Source of the DNA: Mycetocola sp.
GTDB taxonomy: Bacteria; Actinomycetota; Actinomycetes; Actinomycetales; Microbacteriaceae
Direction of reading: 5' to 3'
Assembly (NCBI RefSeq): GCF_025464835.1
Contig: NZ_JAODMP010000016.1
Location: forward strand, 1-64,000
Length of the DNA stretch: 64,000 nucleotides
The notes beneath the pieces are model-generated. The model did not search any database and was not told the DNA's origin. It saw only the letters and a program-made list of their open reading frames with translations. Made by a program: the position numbers and the translations under genes. Each line of letters starts with the position of its first letter. Within the stretch, counting starts at the first letter, position 1. This document shows, in pieces, positions 7,983 to 17,437 of this stretch.

Positions 7983-9590
7983 ATGCAGACACTGATCTCG
8001 TCGGTTTCCGCCTCGAGCGAAACCTTTGCGCTCAACGCCGACGGGCAACGCGCCCTGGTAGCCGACCTGCGGGAGCGACTGGCCGTAGCCGCCAGTGGCG
8101 GCTCGGCAGCGTCCCGCGAGCGGCACGCTGCCCGCGGCAAGCTGCTCCCGAGAGAGCGGATCGACGAATTGCTCGACGAGGGCAGCCCGTTCCTCGAGAT
8201 CGCGCCGCTCGCGGCAACGGGGCTCTACGGCGATGCCAGCCCCGGCGCCGGCGTGATCGCCGGGATCGGGCTGGTACACGGACGCCACGTCCTCGTCATC
8301 TCCAACGACGCGACCGTCAAGGGTGGAACGTACTTCCCGCTCACCGTGAAAAAGCATCTCAGAGCGCAGGAGATCGCCCTCGAGAACCGGCTCCCGTGCA
8401 TCTACCTCGTCGACTCGGGCGGGGCTTTCCTACCGATGCAGGACGAGGTCTTCCCCGACCGTGATCATTTCGGCCGCATCTTCTACAACCAGGCACAGTT
8501 GTCTGCGCGCAGGATCCCGCAGATCTCGGCGGTGATGGGGTCGTGCACCGCCGGCGGTGCCTATGTGCCCGCCATGAGCGACGAGACGGTCATCGTGCGC
8601 AACCAGGGCACCATCTTCCTCGGCGGCCCCCCTCTGGTCAAAGCCGCGATCGGCGAGATCGTGACCGCAGAGGAACTCGGCGGAGGGGAACTGCACGCGA
8701 GCGTGTCCGGAGTCGTCGACCACCTCGCCGTGGACGATGCCCACGCGCTCTCCATCGTGCGGGACATCGTCGCGACGCTGCCGCCGGCATCCGCTGCGGA
8801 TTGGTCGATCGTTCCGAGCCGGGAGCCGGTCGCTCCGATCGACGAATTGTATGGGGTGGTGCCGGTCGACGTGCAGGCGCCGTACGACGTCCGGGAGGTG
8901 ATCGCCCGGCTCGTGGACGCGAGTGAGTTCCACGAGTTCAAAAAGGAGTACGGAATCACCCTGGTCACCGGTTTCGCCAGGCTTCATGGCCACTCCATCG
9001 GCATCGTCGCCAACAACGGTGTCCTCTTCTCCGAATCGGCGCTGAAAGGTGCCCATTTCATCGAACTGTGCGACCAGCGCGGCATCCCGCTGATCTTCCT
9101 CCAGAACATCTCAGGCTTCATGGTCGGCCGGGACTACGAGGCAGGGGGCATCGCGAAGCACGGCGCAAAGATGGTCACCGCCGTCGCCACCACCCGGGTC
9201 CCGAAACTGACCGTCGTGATCGGCGGTTCATTCGGAGCAGGCAACTACTCGATGTGCGGCCGTGCCTACTCGCCCCGTTTTCTCTGGATGTGGCCGGCGA
9301 GCCGCATCTCGGTGATGGGAGGCGCGCAGGCAGCCGGTGTGCTCGCCACCGTCAAACGCGAGCAGTACGAGCGCGCGGGGACCGAATGGGCCGGCGAGGA
9401 CGAAGCGGCATTCACAGCGCCGATCCGCGACCAGTTCGAATCCCAGGGCAGCCCGTACTATTCCACCGCGCGGCTGTGGGACGACGGGGTCATCGACCCG
9501 GCCGACACCCGAACCCTGCTCGGCCTCGCCCTCGACGTGTGTGCGAACGCCCCGCTCCCTGAGCCGGCCTTCGGCCTGTTCAGGATGTGA
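7983..9590 (+). CDS. mccB: Methylcrotonyl-CoA carboxylase, carboxyltransferase (beta) subunit
   Basis: Transfers carboxyl from carboxybiotin to an acyl-CoA, most likely 3-methylcrotonyl-CoA from leucine. The 535-aa length and wording match MCC beta better than propionyl-CoA carboxylase: [39 protein letters not shown] and [11 protein letters not shown]. The biotin/CoA crotonase-fold halves span residues 30-280 and 290-530. ATG 7983 has an AAAGGA ribosome site. First gene of a five-gene operon; the orthologous position in M. tuberculosis is accD1. Confidence 0.92.
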   Translation: MQTLISSVSASSETFALNADGQRALVADLRERLAVAASGGSAASRERHAARGKLLPRERIDELLDEGSPFLEIAPLAATGLYGDASPGAGVIAGIGLVHGRHVLVISNDATVKGGTYFPLTVKKHLRAQEIALENRLPCIYLVDSGGAFLPMQDEVFPDRDHFGRIFYNQAQLSARRIPQISAVMGSCTAGGAYVPAMSDETVIVRNQGTIFLGGPPLVKAAIGEIVTAEELGGGELHASVSGVVDHLAVDDAHALSIVRDIVATLPPASAADWSIVPSREPVAPIDELYGVVPVDVQAPYDVREVIARLVDASEFHEFKKEYGITLVTGFARLHGHSIGIVANNGVLFSESALKGAHFIELCDQRGIPLIFLQNISGFMVGRDYEAGGIAKHGAKMVTAVATTRVPKLTVVIGGSFGAGNYSMCGRAYSPRFLWMWPASRISVMGGAQAAGVLATVKREQYERAGTEWAGEDEAAFTAPIRDQFESQGSPYYSTARLWDDGVIDPADTRTLLGLALDVCANAPLPEPAFGLFRM

Positions 9591-9594
9591 CCAG

Positions 9595-11646
9595 ATGACC
9601 GACACCTCCCGGCCGCCGTTCGGCACCGTCCTCGTCGCGAACCGCGGCGAGATCGCCTGCCGTATTCTCCGCACCCTCCGCGCTCTCGGAATCCGCTCCG
9701 TCGCCGTCTACAGCGACGCCGACCAGAACGCGAAGCACGTGACGGATGCCGACGACGCCGTGCGCATCGGGCCTGCGCCCGCCGCGCAGAGTTACCTCGA
9801 CATCCCCGCCGTGATCGGCGCTGCCATGGCGAGTGGTGCAGACGCGATCCACCCCGGCTACGGCTTCCTCTCCGAGAACGCCGCGTTCGCGAGGGCGTGT
9901 GCCGACGCCGGCATCGTCTTCATCGGTCCAGGCGTCGACGCCCTCGAGGTGATGGGCGACAAGATCCGCTCGAAGAACCATGTCGCGGCAAGCGGAGTTC
10001 CGGTCATCCCAGGCGACTCCCGCCCTGGCCTCAGCAACACCGAACTCGCCGAAGCGGCAGCGAGGGTCGGCTACCCGCTCCTGATCAAACCGTCCGCCGG
10101 CGGGGGTGGCAAGGGAATGCACGCCGTCTCGCACCCGGCAGATCTCGAGGCAGCGCTGATCACCGCCCGCCGGGTCGCCGCAGCAGCGTTCGGCGACGAC
10201 ACCCTCTTCCTGGAGCGGCTCGTGTCGCAACCGCGCCACATCGAAGTGCAGTTGCTCGCCGACAGCCACGGGTCGGTGATCCACCTGGGGGAACGCGAGT
10301 GCTCGCTGCAGCGCCGCCACCAGAAGGTGATCGAGGAAGCACCGTCACCGCTCCTCGACGCGGGCACCCGTGCCCGGATCGGTGAGGCGGCGTGCCGTGT
10401 GGCAGAGAGCGTCGGCTACGTCGGTGCGGGCACCGTCGAATTCCTGGTGTCAGCGGAACGACCGGATGAATTCTTCTTCATGGAGATGAACACCCGGCTG
10501 CAGGTGGAGCATCCGGTGACCGAAGAGGTGACCGGTTTCGACCTCGTCGCCGAACAGATCCGCATCGCCGCTCGCGAACCGCTTCGGGTGACTCAGGCCG
10601 ACATCACCCTCACCGGGCACGCTGTCGAAGCGCGACTCTACGCCGAGGACCCCGAGCGAGGGTTCCTCCCTGCCACCGGTACCGTCCTCGAACTGCGCGA
10701 AGCAACCGGCGACGGCATCCGGGTCGACAGTTCCCTTCGGCAGGGACTTGTCATCGGCAGCGACTACGACCCCATGCTGGCGAAGGTCATCGCGTACGGG
10801 CCAGACCGGAGCTCAGCCCTTGCGCAGCTGGATCGTGCGCTCGCCGACACCACCATCCTCGGCGTGCGAACCAACGTCGAGTACCTGCGACTGCTCCTGG
10901 CCGACGCCGACGTCCGGGCAGGGAACCTCGACACCTCCCTGATCGACCGGCGCCTGCCCGAACTCCGGTTCCACCGCGCGACGGACGATCACCTCGCCGC
11001 CGCAGCGCTCCTGCTCCACAGCGAACGGGAGGCGGCGTCGACCGGATCACCGTGGTCCCGGCCGAGCGGCTGGCGCCTCGGCGAACCCCGACCGACGTCA
11101 TACGCCTTCAGCCTGGGCGATGAGACGAGGACGGTGTCCGTCCTCAGCGGCGAGCGAGCAGCATCCGTGCGTATCGACGACGGCGAAGAGACCCAGGCTC
11201 TCCTCCGTCCGATCGACGGGATCGACCACGCTTTGACCTGGGCTGGACGCACCAGGATGCTCCGCCTCACCCGCAACGCACGCTCGGTCTGGGTCGCCGA
11301 CGACGGTTTCAGCGTCGAACTACCCATCCTGTCCAGGGAGCAACGGCTGGCCGCCCGCCTCGCGCTCATCTCCCGGAACGGCTCCCCGAGCAGCCCGGAG
11401 GTGCGCTCCCCGATGCCGGGGACGGTGATCAGCGTCGAGGCGGTCACCGGGGACAGGGTCGAAGCCGGCGACACCCTCGTCGTCGTCGAGGCCATGAAGA
11501 TGGAACACAAACTCGTCGCATCCGTCCCAGGCGAGGTCACCGTGCACGTTGCCCCGGGCGACCTCGTCAAACTCGACCAGCTCGTCGCCACCCTCGTCCC
11601 ATCAGCCCAGCCAGACCCCTCGACTGTTGAAGGAGACACCGAATGA
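9595..11646 (+). CDS. mccA: Methylcrotonyl-CoA carboxylase, biotin carboxylase/biotin carrier (alpha) subunit
   Basis: Carboxylates its own biotin using ATP and bicarbonate. The biotin carboxylase domain (residues 8-455) begins VLVANRGEIACRILRTLR and contains the ATP-grasp glycine loop KPSAGGGGKGM and EMNTRLQVEHPVTE. A linker region follows, and a C-terminal carrier domain with the biotinylated lysine in EAMKMEH (Lys 635). Length is 683 aa. I chose ATG 9595, four bases after the beta-subunit stop; an open frame extends upstream but overlaps mccB. The stop overlaps the next start. Orthologue of accA1. Confidence 0.93.
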   Translation: MTDTSRPPFGTVLVANRGEIACRILRTLRALGIRSVAVYSDADQNAKHVTDADDAVRIGPAPAAQSYLDIPAVIGAAMASGADAIHPGYGFLSENAAFARACADAGIVFIGPGVDALEVMGDKIRSKNHVAASGVPVIPGDSRPGLSNTELAEAAARVGYPLLIKPSAGGGGKGMHAVSHPADLEAALITARRVAAAAFGDDTLFLERLVSQPRHIEVQLLADSHGSVIHLGERECSLQRRHQKVIEEAPSPLLDAGTRARIGEAACRVAESVGYVGAGTVEFLVSAERPDEFFFMEMNTRLQVEHPVTEEVTGFDLVAEQIRIAAREPLRVTQADITLTGHAVEARLYAEDPERGFLPATGTVLELREATGDGIRVDSSLRQGLVIGSDYDPMLAKVIAYGPDRSSALAQLDRALADTTILGVRTNVEYLRLLLADADVRAGNLDTSLIDRRLPELRFHRATDDHLAAAALLLHSEREAASTGSPWSRPSGWRLGEPRPTSYAFSLGDETRTVSVLSGERAASVRIDDGEETQALLRPIDGIDHALTWAGRTRMLRLTRNARSVWVADDGFSVELPILSREQRLAARLALISRNGSPSSPEVRSPMPGTVISVEAVTGDRVEAGDTLVVVEAMKMEHKLVASVPGEVTVHVAPGDLVKLDQLVATLVPSAQPDPSTVEGDTE

Positions 11647-12809
11647 ACACCGAACTGAGCGAAGCGCACCAGAGGATCGTCGACGAGGTTCGCGACTTCG
11701 CCACCACCGTCGTCGCCCCGGCCGCATACTCCTACGACACCGAACGACGGCTGCCGATGGAGATCATCGCCCAGATGGGCGAAATGGGGCTGTTCGGGCT
11801 GCCTTTCCCCGTCGAGGACGGCGGGCAGGGGCAGGACTACTTCGCCCTCTGCCTCGCCGTCGAGGAACTGGGCCGGGTCGACCAGTCCATCGGCGTCACC
11901 CTCGAGGCCGGCGTCGGCCTCGGCGCCATGCCGGTGTACCGCTTCGGCACAGACGCCCAGCGCGCAGAGTTCCTGCCGATGCTGGCGAAGGGTGAGGCGC
12001 TCGCCGGATTCGGTCTGACCGAAGCGGAAGCGGGGTCAGACGCCTCAGCCACGAGAACCCGGGCACACCGCGAAAACGGCGAGTGGGTCATCAACGGCAC
12101 GAAGCAGTTCATCACCAACTCCGGCACCCCGATCACCCGCCTCGTCACGATCACCGCGGTGACCGGCGAAAGCGACCGTCCTGACGGCACCGTCAAGAAG
12201 GAACTGTCGACGATCCTGGTTCCAACGCCCATCGACGGGTTCACCGTCGAGCCGGCCTACGACAAGGTCGGCTGGCACACCTCGGACACCCACCCGCTCA
12301 CTCTCGAGAACGTCCGCGTCCCGGAGGCGAACCTGCTGGGGGAGCGGGGCAGGGGTTACGCCAACTTCCTCGAGGTCCTCGACGAGGGACGCATCGCCTT
12401 CGCCGCGCTCTGCACGGGAGCCGCACAGGGCTGCGTCGACGAGGCCGTCCGTTACGCGTCGACCCGTAACGTCTTCGGCAAGAACATCGGCTCCCACCAG
12501 TACGTGGCGTTCAAGATCGCGCGGATGCAGGCTCGGGCGACTGCCGCCAGGATGGCCTACTACCACGCGGCATCCCGGCTCCTTGCCGGCAAGCCGTTCA
12601 AGAAGGAGGCGTCGATCGCCAAGCTGGTGGGCAGCGAGGCCGCCATGGACAACGCCAGGGATGCGACCCAGATCTGGGGCGGCTATGGCTACCTCAATGA
12701 GAACACGGTCGCCCGTCACTACCGTGACTCCAAGATCCTCGAGATCGGCGAGGGGACCAGTGAGGTGCAGCTGATGATCATCGCCCGGGAGCTGGGCTTC
12801 GAGGCCTAG
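11643..12809 (+). CDS. Acyl-CoA dehydrogenase (isovaleryl-CoA dehydrogenase role)
   Basis: FAD enzyme that inserts the alpha-beta double bond into an acyl-CoA. All three domains of the family are present in 388 residues. Signatures include GFGLTEAEAGSDA and the C-terminal EIGEGTSEVQ, whose Glu near residue 370 is the usual catalytic base of the medium/short-chain type. In this operon, downstream of the carboxylase and coupled by ATGA overlap, it should make methylcrotonyl-CoA from isovaleryl-CoA. It corresponds to fadE19 of mycobacteria. Human-type IVD uses a different base position, so substrate range is not settled by sequence alone. Confidence 0.9.
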   Translation: MNTELSEAHQRIVDEVRDFATTVVAPAAYSYDTERRLPMEIIAQMGEMGLFGLPFPVEDGGQGQDYFALCLAVEELGRVDQSIGVTLEAGVGLGAMPVYRFGTDAQRAEFLPMLAKGEALAGFGLTEAEAGSDASATRTRAHRENGEWVINGTKQFITNSGTPITRLVTITAVTGESDRPDGTVKKELSTILVPTPIDGFTVEPAYDKVGWHTSDTHPLTLENVRVPEANLLGERGRGYANFLEVLDEGRIAFAALCTGAAQGCVDEAVRYASTRNVFGKNIGSHQYVAFKIARMQARATAARMAYYHAASRLLAGKPFKKEASIAKLVGSEAAMDNARDATQIWGGYGYLNENTVARHYRDSKILEIGEGTSEVQLMIIARELGFEA

Positions 12810-12833
12810 GCTGTGCCACAGAGAGGGGATGCG

Positions 12834-13319
12834 ATGGCTGAGGAACGACGGGAGATCGTGCAGCGCGGGCTGTACTTCGAGGAATTCGATCCGACGGTTC
12901 GATACCTGCACCGTCCTGGCCGCACGGTCACCGAAGCCGACAACGTGCTCTTCACCACGATGACGATGAACACGCAGTCCCTCCACCTCGACGCCGCGTG
13001 GAGCGCCGAGCAGCCGTTCGGGCAGCGCCTGATGAACTCGATGTTCACGCTGTCCACCGTGGTGGGTGCTTCCGTCGCACAGCTGACCCAGGGCACCATC
13101 GTCGCGAACCTCGGTTTCGAGTCGGTGCGGTTCCCCGCACCGCTGTTCCACGGGGACACCCTGTACTCAGAGACCGTGGTTCTGGCCAGCCGCCTGTCGG
13201 CCTCCCGGCCCGGCCAGGGCATCGTCACCCTCGAGCACACGGGGCGGAACCAGCACGGGCGCGCGGTCGTGACCGCTGTTCGGAACACGCTCGTCTGGTG
13301 CGAGGGCTCCGCGCCGTGA
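12834..13319 (+). CDS. MaoC-family enoyl-CoA hydratase (probable methylglutaconyl-CoA hydratase)
   Basis: A 161-residue hot-dog-fold protein. It contains the MaoC-like segment YLHRPGRTVTEADNVLFTTMT, with substrate-pocket residues, and FPAPLFHGDTLYSETVV. I chose ATG 12834 because GAGAGGGG sits 5 bases upstream; an upstream GTG at 12813 lacks this. Its place between an acyl-CoA dehydrogenase and a CitE lyase equals Rv2499c of M. tuberculosis, which hydrates methylglutaconyl-CoA to the (R)-3-hydroxy-3-methylglutaryl-CoA form. The end overlaps the next gene (GTGA). Confidence 0.85.
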   Translation: MAEERREIVQRGLYFEEFDPTVRYLHRPGRTVTEADNVLFTTMTMNTQSLHLDAAWSAEQPFGQRLMNSMFTLSTVVGASVAQLTQGTIVANLGFESVRFPAPLFHGDTLYSETVVLASRLSASRPGQGIVTLEHTGRNQHGRAVVTAVRNTLVWCEGSAP

Positions 13320-14137
13320 CGGAGTTCGACCTGGGCCCTGCGCTGCTCTTCTGCCCCGCCGATCGTCCTGACCGATTCGACAAGGCGGCCGCGCGAGCGG
13401 ATGCCGTGATCCTCGACCTCGAGGACGCCGTCTTGCCTGCGGACAAGGCGGCCGCCCGGCGTGCCCTCGCGGAGCATCCGCTCGACCCGGTAACGACGAT
13501 CGTGCGCGTCAACCCCGCGGGGACCGGCGACTTCGCCGCCGACCTCGCGGCCCTCGCGTCGACCGGCTATCGAACGGTGATGCTCGCCAAAGCGGAGTCC
13601 GCCGCCCAGGTCGACCAGCTCGGCGACCATTTCCGGGTGGTCGGGCTCTGTGAGACGGCCAGGGGCGTGCTCGCAGCGTCGGAGATCGCCGCGCATCCGG
13701 CGGTCGTCGCCCTGATGTGGGGAGCGGAGGACCTCGTCGCTTCGCTCGGCGGCACGTCGAGCCGTGATGAGGACGGCCGGTACCGTCCGCTCGCCGTGCA
13801 CGCACGGTCGAGTGTGCTTCTCGCTGCTGGGGCACACGGCCGGGCCGCGATCGATTCGGTGTATCTCGACATCGCCGATCTCAGCGGACTCGCATCGGAG
13901 GTACGCGACGCTCAAGCATCAGGGTTCGCAGCGACAGCGTGTATCCATCCAGGTCAGGTGGAGACGATCCGGTCAGGATACGCCCCGAACGAGCACGATA
14001 TCGCGGCCGCTGAGGCGGTCCTCGCGGCCGCCGAAACCGCGCAAGGGGTGTTCCGTTTCGCGGGCAGAATGGTCGATGAACCGGTGCTCGAACATGCCCG
14101 ATCCGTGCTGCGCAGAAGCCGCTTCATCCGGCCGTGA
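13316..14137 (+). CDS. citE: CitE-like beta-hydroxyacyl-CoA lyase (HpcH/HpaI family)
   Basis: A 273-residue TIM-barrel lyase. The metal-binding motifs are visible: ILDLEDAVLP near the start, VVGLCETARG in the middle and LMWGAEDL. The GTG start overlaps the MaoC stop. No classical HMG-CoA lyase is present, so this enzyme probably cleaves 3-hydroxy-3-methylglutaryl-CoA to acetyl-CoA and acetoacetate. Its mycobacterial counterpart Rv2498c does this and also cleaves citramalyl-CoA in itaconate breakdown. Family assignment is firm, the exact substrate is inferred from the gene set. Confidence 0.87.
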   Translation: MTEFDLGPALLFCPADRPDRFDKAAARADAVILDLEDAVLPADKAAARRALAEHPLDPVTTIVRVNPAGTGDFAADLAALASTGYRTVMLAKAESAAQVDQLGDHFRVVGLCETARGVLAASEIAAHPAVVALMWGAEDLVASLGGTSSRDEDGRYRPLAVHARSSVLLAAGAHGRAAIDSVYLDIADLSGLASEVRDAQASGFAATACIHPGQVETIRSGYAPNEHDIAAAEAVLAAAETAQGVFRFAGRMVDEPVLEHARSVLRRSRFIRP

Positions 14138-14213
14138 AACGCTGATACCAAATCGTTACGAAGTATTTCCCGTGCTGACGCCGATGCGGGTCAACGGTGT
14201 CGGTGGACTGGCA

Positions 14214-14219
14214 TATTCT
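14214..14219 (+). promoter_or_regulatory. Possible -10 element of the aldo/keto reductase gene
   Basis: TATTCT in an A+T-rich patch after citE. Transcription from here would begin near 14226 and would exclude the GTG at 14197 as a start codon. Confidence 0.3.
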
Positions 14220-14286
14220 GGCCACAGGTGCGGGGGCGCTACGACCCCCACATCCCGCGAGATTACGGGCGAAGTGGGTGAATCGG

Positions 14287-15348
14287 ATGACCAGGATGGT
14301 TCCTCGCCTGTTCCCATCCGAGCAGTCGGAATCCGGGTCGTCCCACCCCCGCGAGGCACAGCCTGATTCGTCGCTGCACCCCTCGTCTCCGATCCCGGTG
14401 ATGGGCGATGGAGCAGGTCTCGGAGCGGCCATTCGACGCCCGCTCGGGGAGACCGGGCTGAGTGTGTTCCCGCTCGCGCTTGGCACAAGTGTTTTCGGCT
14501 GGACCGCTCAGGTCGACGCCAGCGCCGCGATCCTCAACCGCTACTTCGACTTCGGCGGCAACTTCGTCGACACCGCCGACAGTTACTCCGCTGGGAGAAG
14601 CGAGCACATCATCGGCCAGTGGATGGCCCGCCGGCACAATCGCGACGACATGGTGGTTGCCACGAAGGTCGGCAACCACCCGGACAACCCCGGCCTTGGT
14701 CCTGTCGCGATGGTTCGCGCTGTCGAGGCCAGCCTCGAACGCCTGCAGACCGACCACATCGACCTGCTCTACTTCCACCTCGACGACCGGACTGTTCCTC
14801 TCGAGGACAGCCTGGGTACGGCGCAGTGGTTGATCGAGTCAGGCAAGGTGCGTTACCTCGGTGCCTCGAATTTCTCCGCGGAACGACTCGTCGAAGCGCG
14901 CATTCTCAGCGCAGCGGGCTACCCCAGGATCGAAGCCCTCGAAACGCACTACAGCCTGCTGCACCGCCAGCCGTTCGAGGGTGACCTCGGGCTGGTCAGC
15001 CGTGGTCAGAGGCTCGGTGTGATGCCGTATTTCGCTCTCGAGAGCGGTTTCCTGACCGGCAAGTACCGGTCCAGATCAGACCTGGACGGTTCCGCCCGCG
15101 GCTCCCGAGTCGCGCGTCATTTCAATCGCAACGGCCTGCGTGTTCTTCACGCCCTCGACACCGTGGCCGCCGAACATAACGCCCCGGTGGCGTCCATCGC
15201 GCTCGCCTGGCTGCTCGCGAAGCCTGGGGTGGTCGCTCCCGTTGCCAGCGCATCCAGGGCTGAGCAGGTCGACGCCCTCGTGCAGTCGACCGCTATCCGC
15301 CTCACCCGCGGGCAGTTGCTCGAACTTGAACGCGCCGCTCGGGTCTGA
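14287..15348 (+). CDS. Aldo/keto reductase
   Basis: NADPH-dependent oxidoreductase of the (beta/alpha)8 aldo/keto reductase family. The catalytic tetrad is visible: Asp and Tyr in FVDTADSYSAGRSEH, Lys in VVATKVGNHP, His in LLYFHLDD. The C-terminal cofactor pocket (VVAPVASASRAEQVD) is also present. The start is uncertain: ATG 14287 has a poor ribosome site and gives a 38-residue disordered leader; ATG 14401 would begin closer to the fold (315 aa). The substrate is unknown. It lies at the edge of the catabolic block but has its own promoter region. Confidence 0.85.
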   Translation: MTRMVPRLFPSEQSESGSSHPREAQPDSSLHPSSPIPVMGDGAGLGAAIRRPLGETGLSVFPLALGTSVFGWTAQVDASAAILNRYFDFGGNFVDTADSYSAGRSEHIIGQWMARRHNRDDMVVATKVGNHPDNPGLGPVAMVRAVEASLERLQTDHIDLLYFHLDDRTVPLEDSLGTAQWLIESGKVRYLGASNFSAERLVEARILSAAGYPRIEALETHYSLLHRQPFEGDLGLVSRGQRLGVMPYFALESGFLTGKYRSRSDLDGSARGSRVARHFNRNGLRVLHALDTVAAEHNAPVASIALAWLLAKPGVVAPVASASRAEQVDALVQSTAIRLTRGQLLELERAARV

Positions 15349-15397
15349 ACCGGCGCAGGTCCTCGGAGGGGCGTGCGACATCACGCGTCTGCTGCCG

Positions 15398-15403
15398 TAG
15401 GGT
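15398..15403 (+). promoter_or_regulatory. -10 element of the M16 peptidase gene
   Basis: TAGGGT, 7 bases before ATG 15411. GGAAG in the spacer could act as a weak ribosome site if a short leader exists. Confidence 0.5.
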
Positions 15404-15410
15404 GGAAGTG

Positions 15411-16799
15411 ATGAACGGCGCCGTTGACCTCCCGCTCGATGTTGCCGAGCTTTCCTTTGTCGCATCCGGAGACGCCCTCGTCCGCCGCAGCGTGCTGCCG
15501 AGCGGCGTTCGGATCCTCAGCGAGCACGTGCCTGGCAGCCGCAGTGCCACTCTCGGCTACTGGGTCGCCGTGGGGTCACGAGACGAACTCGGCGCAGCGA
15601 CCGCCACACCGACACGCCCGGCGCGTGAATCCGGCTACGGCTCCACCCACTTCCTTGAGCATCTGTTGTTCAAGGGCACACCCTCCCGCTCGGCCCTCGA
15701 CATCGCGATCGCTTTCGACTCCGTCGGCGGCGAACACAACGCGCTCACCGCGAAGGAGCACACCTGCTACTACGCCAGGGTGCGCGACCATGACCTGGCG
15801 ATGGCCGTCGATGTCATCGCCGACATGCTCACCAGCAGCCTGCTCGACCCGGTCGAGTTCGAGAATGAACGCGGCGTGATCCTCGAAGAGCTCGCGATGG
15901 CTGAAGACGACCCGGCCGACGTGGCGAGCCAGAAACTGTTCGAAGCGGTCCTCGGAGATCACGTCCTCGGCCGGCCGATCGGCGGAACGCCTGATGCCAT
16001 CCGCCAGGTGTCGCGGGACGCCGTGCACGCCCACTACCGCAAGAACTACCGCCCGCAGGACCTCGTGATCACCGCGGCCGGGGCGGTCGACCACGACGCC
16101 CTCGTCGCCGATGTGACGACCGCCCTGACCGCTGCGGGCTGGGACCTCTCCGCGACAGCCCGGCCGGTGGAGCGCCGTGGCCAGGCCGAGGCGCCGGTGA
16201 CGCGAGGGTCAGCGCTTCTCGTCGAAACCCGCCCGATCGAGCAGGTTCACGTTCTTGTCGGGTTCCCGGGGCTCGCCGCATCCGACGAGCGCAGGCTGAC
16301 CATGGGTGTTCTCAACTCCATCCTCGGCGGCGGGATGTCCTCACGGCTCTTCCAGGAGATCCGCGAAAAGCGCGGTCTCGCCTACTCGGTCTACTCGTTC
16401 GCTGCGTCGTATTCGGACGCCGGAGTGTTCGGGCTGTACGGCGCCTGCTCCCCGGCGAAAGCACGCGGGGTCGCCGACCTCATGCTCGACGAACTGCGCC
16501 GCCTTGCGACAGACGGTGTCACTCCGGAAGAACTGACCCGGGCGAACGGCCAGCTCTCTGGCGCATCGGCACTCGCACTCGAGGACTCGGACACACGGAT
16601 GTCCAGACTCGGCCGCGCCGAAATCACCCTCGGTGAATTCCTCGACCTTGACGAGAGCCTGCGAAGGCTCGCCCTCGTCACCGCCGACGAGGTGCAGGCG
16701 CTTGCCGTCGACCTCGTCTCCCGACCCCTTTCCCTCGCCGTAGTCGGAGCCGTCAATGAAGACGTATTCGCCGGGTTCGGGACGGATAACCAGGAGTAG
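15411..16799 (+). CDS. M16 family zinc metallopeptidase (PepR-like processing peptidase)
   Basis: A 462-residue single-chain insulinase-type protease. The inverted zinc motif HFLEH (His 80, Glu 83, His 84) is intact, with the third zinc ligand expected in NERGVILEELAM about 76 residues later. The C-terminal half is the inactive M16 homologous domain, with the R-Y substrate loop (GGGMSSRLFQEIREKRGLAYSV). In mycobacteria this gene directly follows pnp; here it is 13 kb away. ATG 15411 is chosen over GTG 15402 because of the -10 spacing. Confidence 0.93.
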   Translation: MNGAVDLPLDVAELSFVASGDALVRRSVLPSGVRILSEHVPGSRSATLGYWVAVGSRDELGAATATPTRPARESGYGSTHFLEHLLFKGTPSRSALDIAIAFDSVGGEHNALTAKEHTCYYARVRDHDLAMAVDVIADMLTSSLLDPVEFENERGVILEELAMAEDDPADVASQKLFEAVLGDHVLGRPIGGTPDAIRQVSRDAVHAHYRKNYRPQDLVITAAGAVDHDALVADVTTALTAAGWDLSATARPVERRGQAEAPVTRGSALLVETRPIEQVHVLVGFPGLAASDERRLTMGVLNSILGGGMSSRLFQEIREKRGLAYSVYSFAASYSDAGVFGLYGACSPAKARGVADLMLDELRRLATDGVTPEELTRANGQLSGASALALEDSDTRMSRLGRAEITLGEFLDLDESLRRLALVTADEVQALAVDLVSRPLSLAVVGAVNEDVFAGFGTDNQE

Positions 16800-16804
16800 C
16801 ACTC

Positions 16805-17407
16805 GTGTCCCAGTACATTTATCTCGTTCGTCATGGTGAACAGCAGGACGCCCAGCACGGGCTCGGCGACGGCCCGCTGTCTGCTCGAGGTCGCAGGCAG
16901 GCGCACCTGCTCGCCGAACGCATCGGTGGTCTGCCGTTGACGGCGGCTCACCACTCACCGCTGCAACGGGCGTCAGAGACGGCGCGTATCGTCGGTGAAC
17001 GGATGCCGTCGATCGCCTCCGACCCGAGCGCGCTCTTGATGGACTGTATCCCGACGGGCCCGATGGCCGAGATGCCGTCCGCCTACCTGCCCTTCTTCGG
17101 GTCGGTCACCGAGGCAGAGATCGAGGCAGGGACCGCGCAGATGGCGGATGCCGTCGCCGAGTTCCTGGCACCGCGCAAGGGCGATCGGCACGACCTGCTC
17201 ATCACGCACAACTTCGTCATCGCGTGGTTCATCCGTGAAGTGCTCGGTGCGCCGGATTGGCGCTGGATGACGCTGGACCAGGCCCATTGCGGACTCAGCG
17301 TGATCCAGCGCAAGCCAGGCAGGCCATGGACGCTGCTCACCCACAACGACCTGGCGCATCTCCCGATGGAGTTGCGCACCGGGTTGCCGGACGCGCCCCT
17401 GGTCTGA
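16805..17407 (+). CDS. Histidine phosphatase family protein
   Basis: A 200-residue phosphoglycerate-mutase-like phosphohydrolase. The catalytic histidine is in LVRHGEQ near the N terminus, the arginine and glycine partners follow (GDGPLSARGRRQA), and the second histidine is in LLITHNFVI. The GTG start lies 5 bases after the protease stop with AGGAG upstream, so the two are co-transcribed. The substrate cannot be told from sequence. Confidence 0.87.
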   Translation: MSQYIYLVRHGEQQDAQHGLGDGPLSARGRRQAHLLAERIGGLPLTAAHHSPLQRASETARIVGERMPSIASDPSALLMDCIPTGPMAEMPSAYLPFFGSVTEAEIEAGTAQMADAVAEFLAPRKGDRHDLLITHNFVIAWFIREVLGAPDWRWMTLDQAHCGLSVIQRKPGRPWTLLTHNDLAHLPMELRTGLPDAPLV

Positions 17408-17437
17408 GCCTGCTGGATCCGTTTCCCGCTGGCGGTC

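Noticed and set aside
12998-13315. Upstream extension of the citE frame through the MaoC gene
   Set aside because: The extension overlaps MaoC coding sequence in another frame and lacks family similarity; GTG 13316 gives the usual CitE start.
14197-14286. GTG 14197 as the start of the aldo/keto reductase
   Set aside because: It lies upstream of the best -10 element (14214-14219) and the extra residues do not resemble the family.
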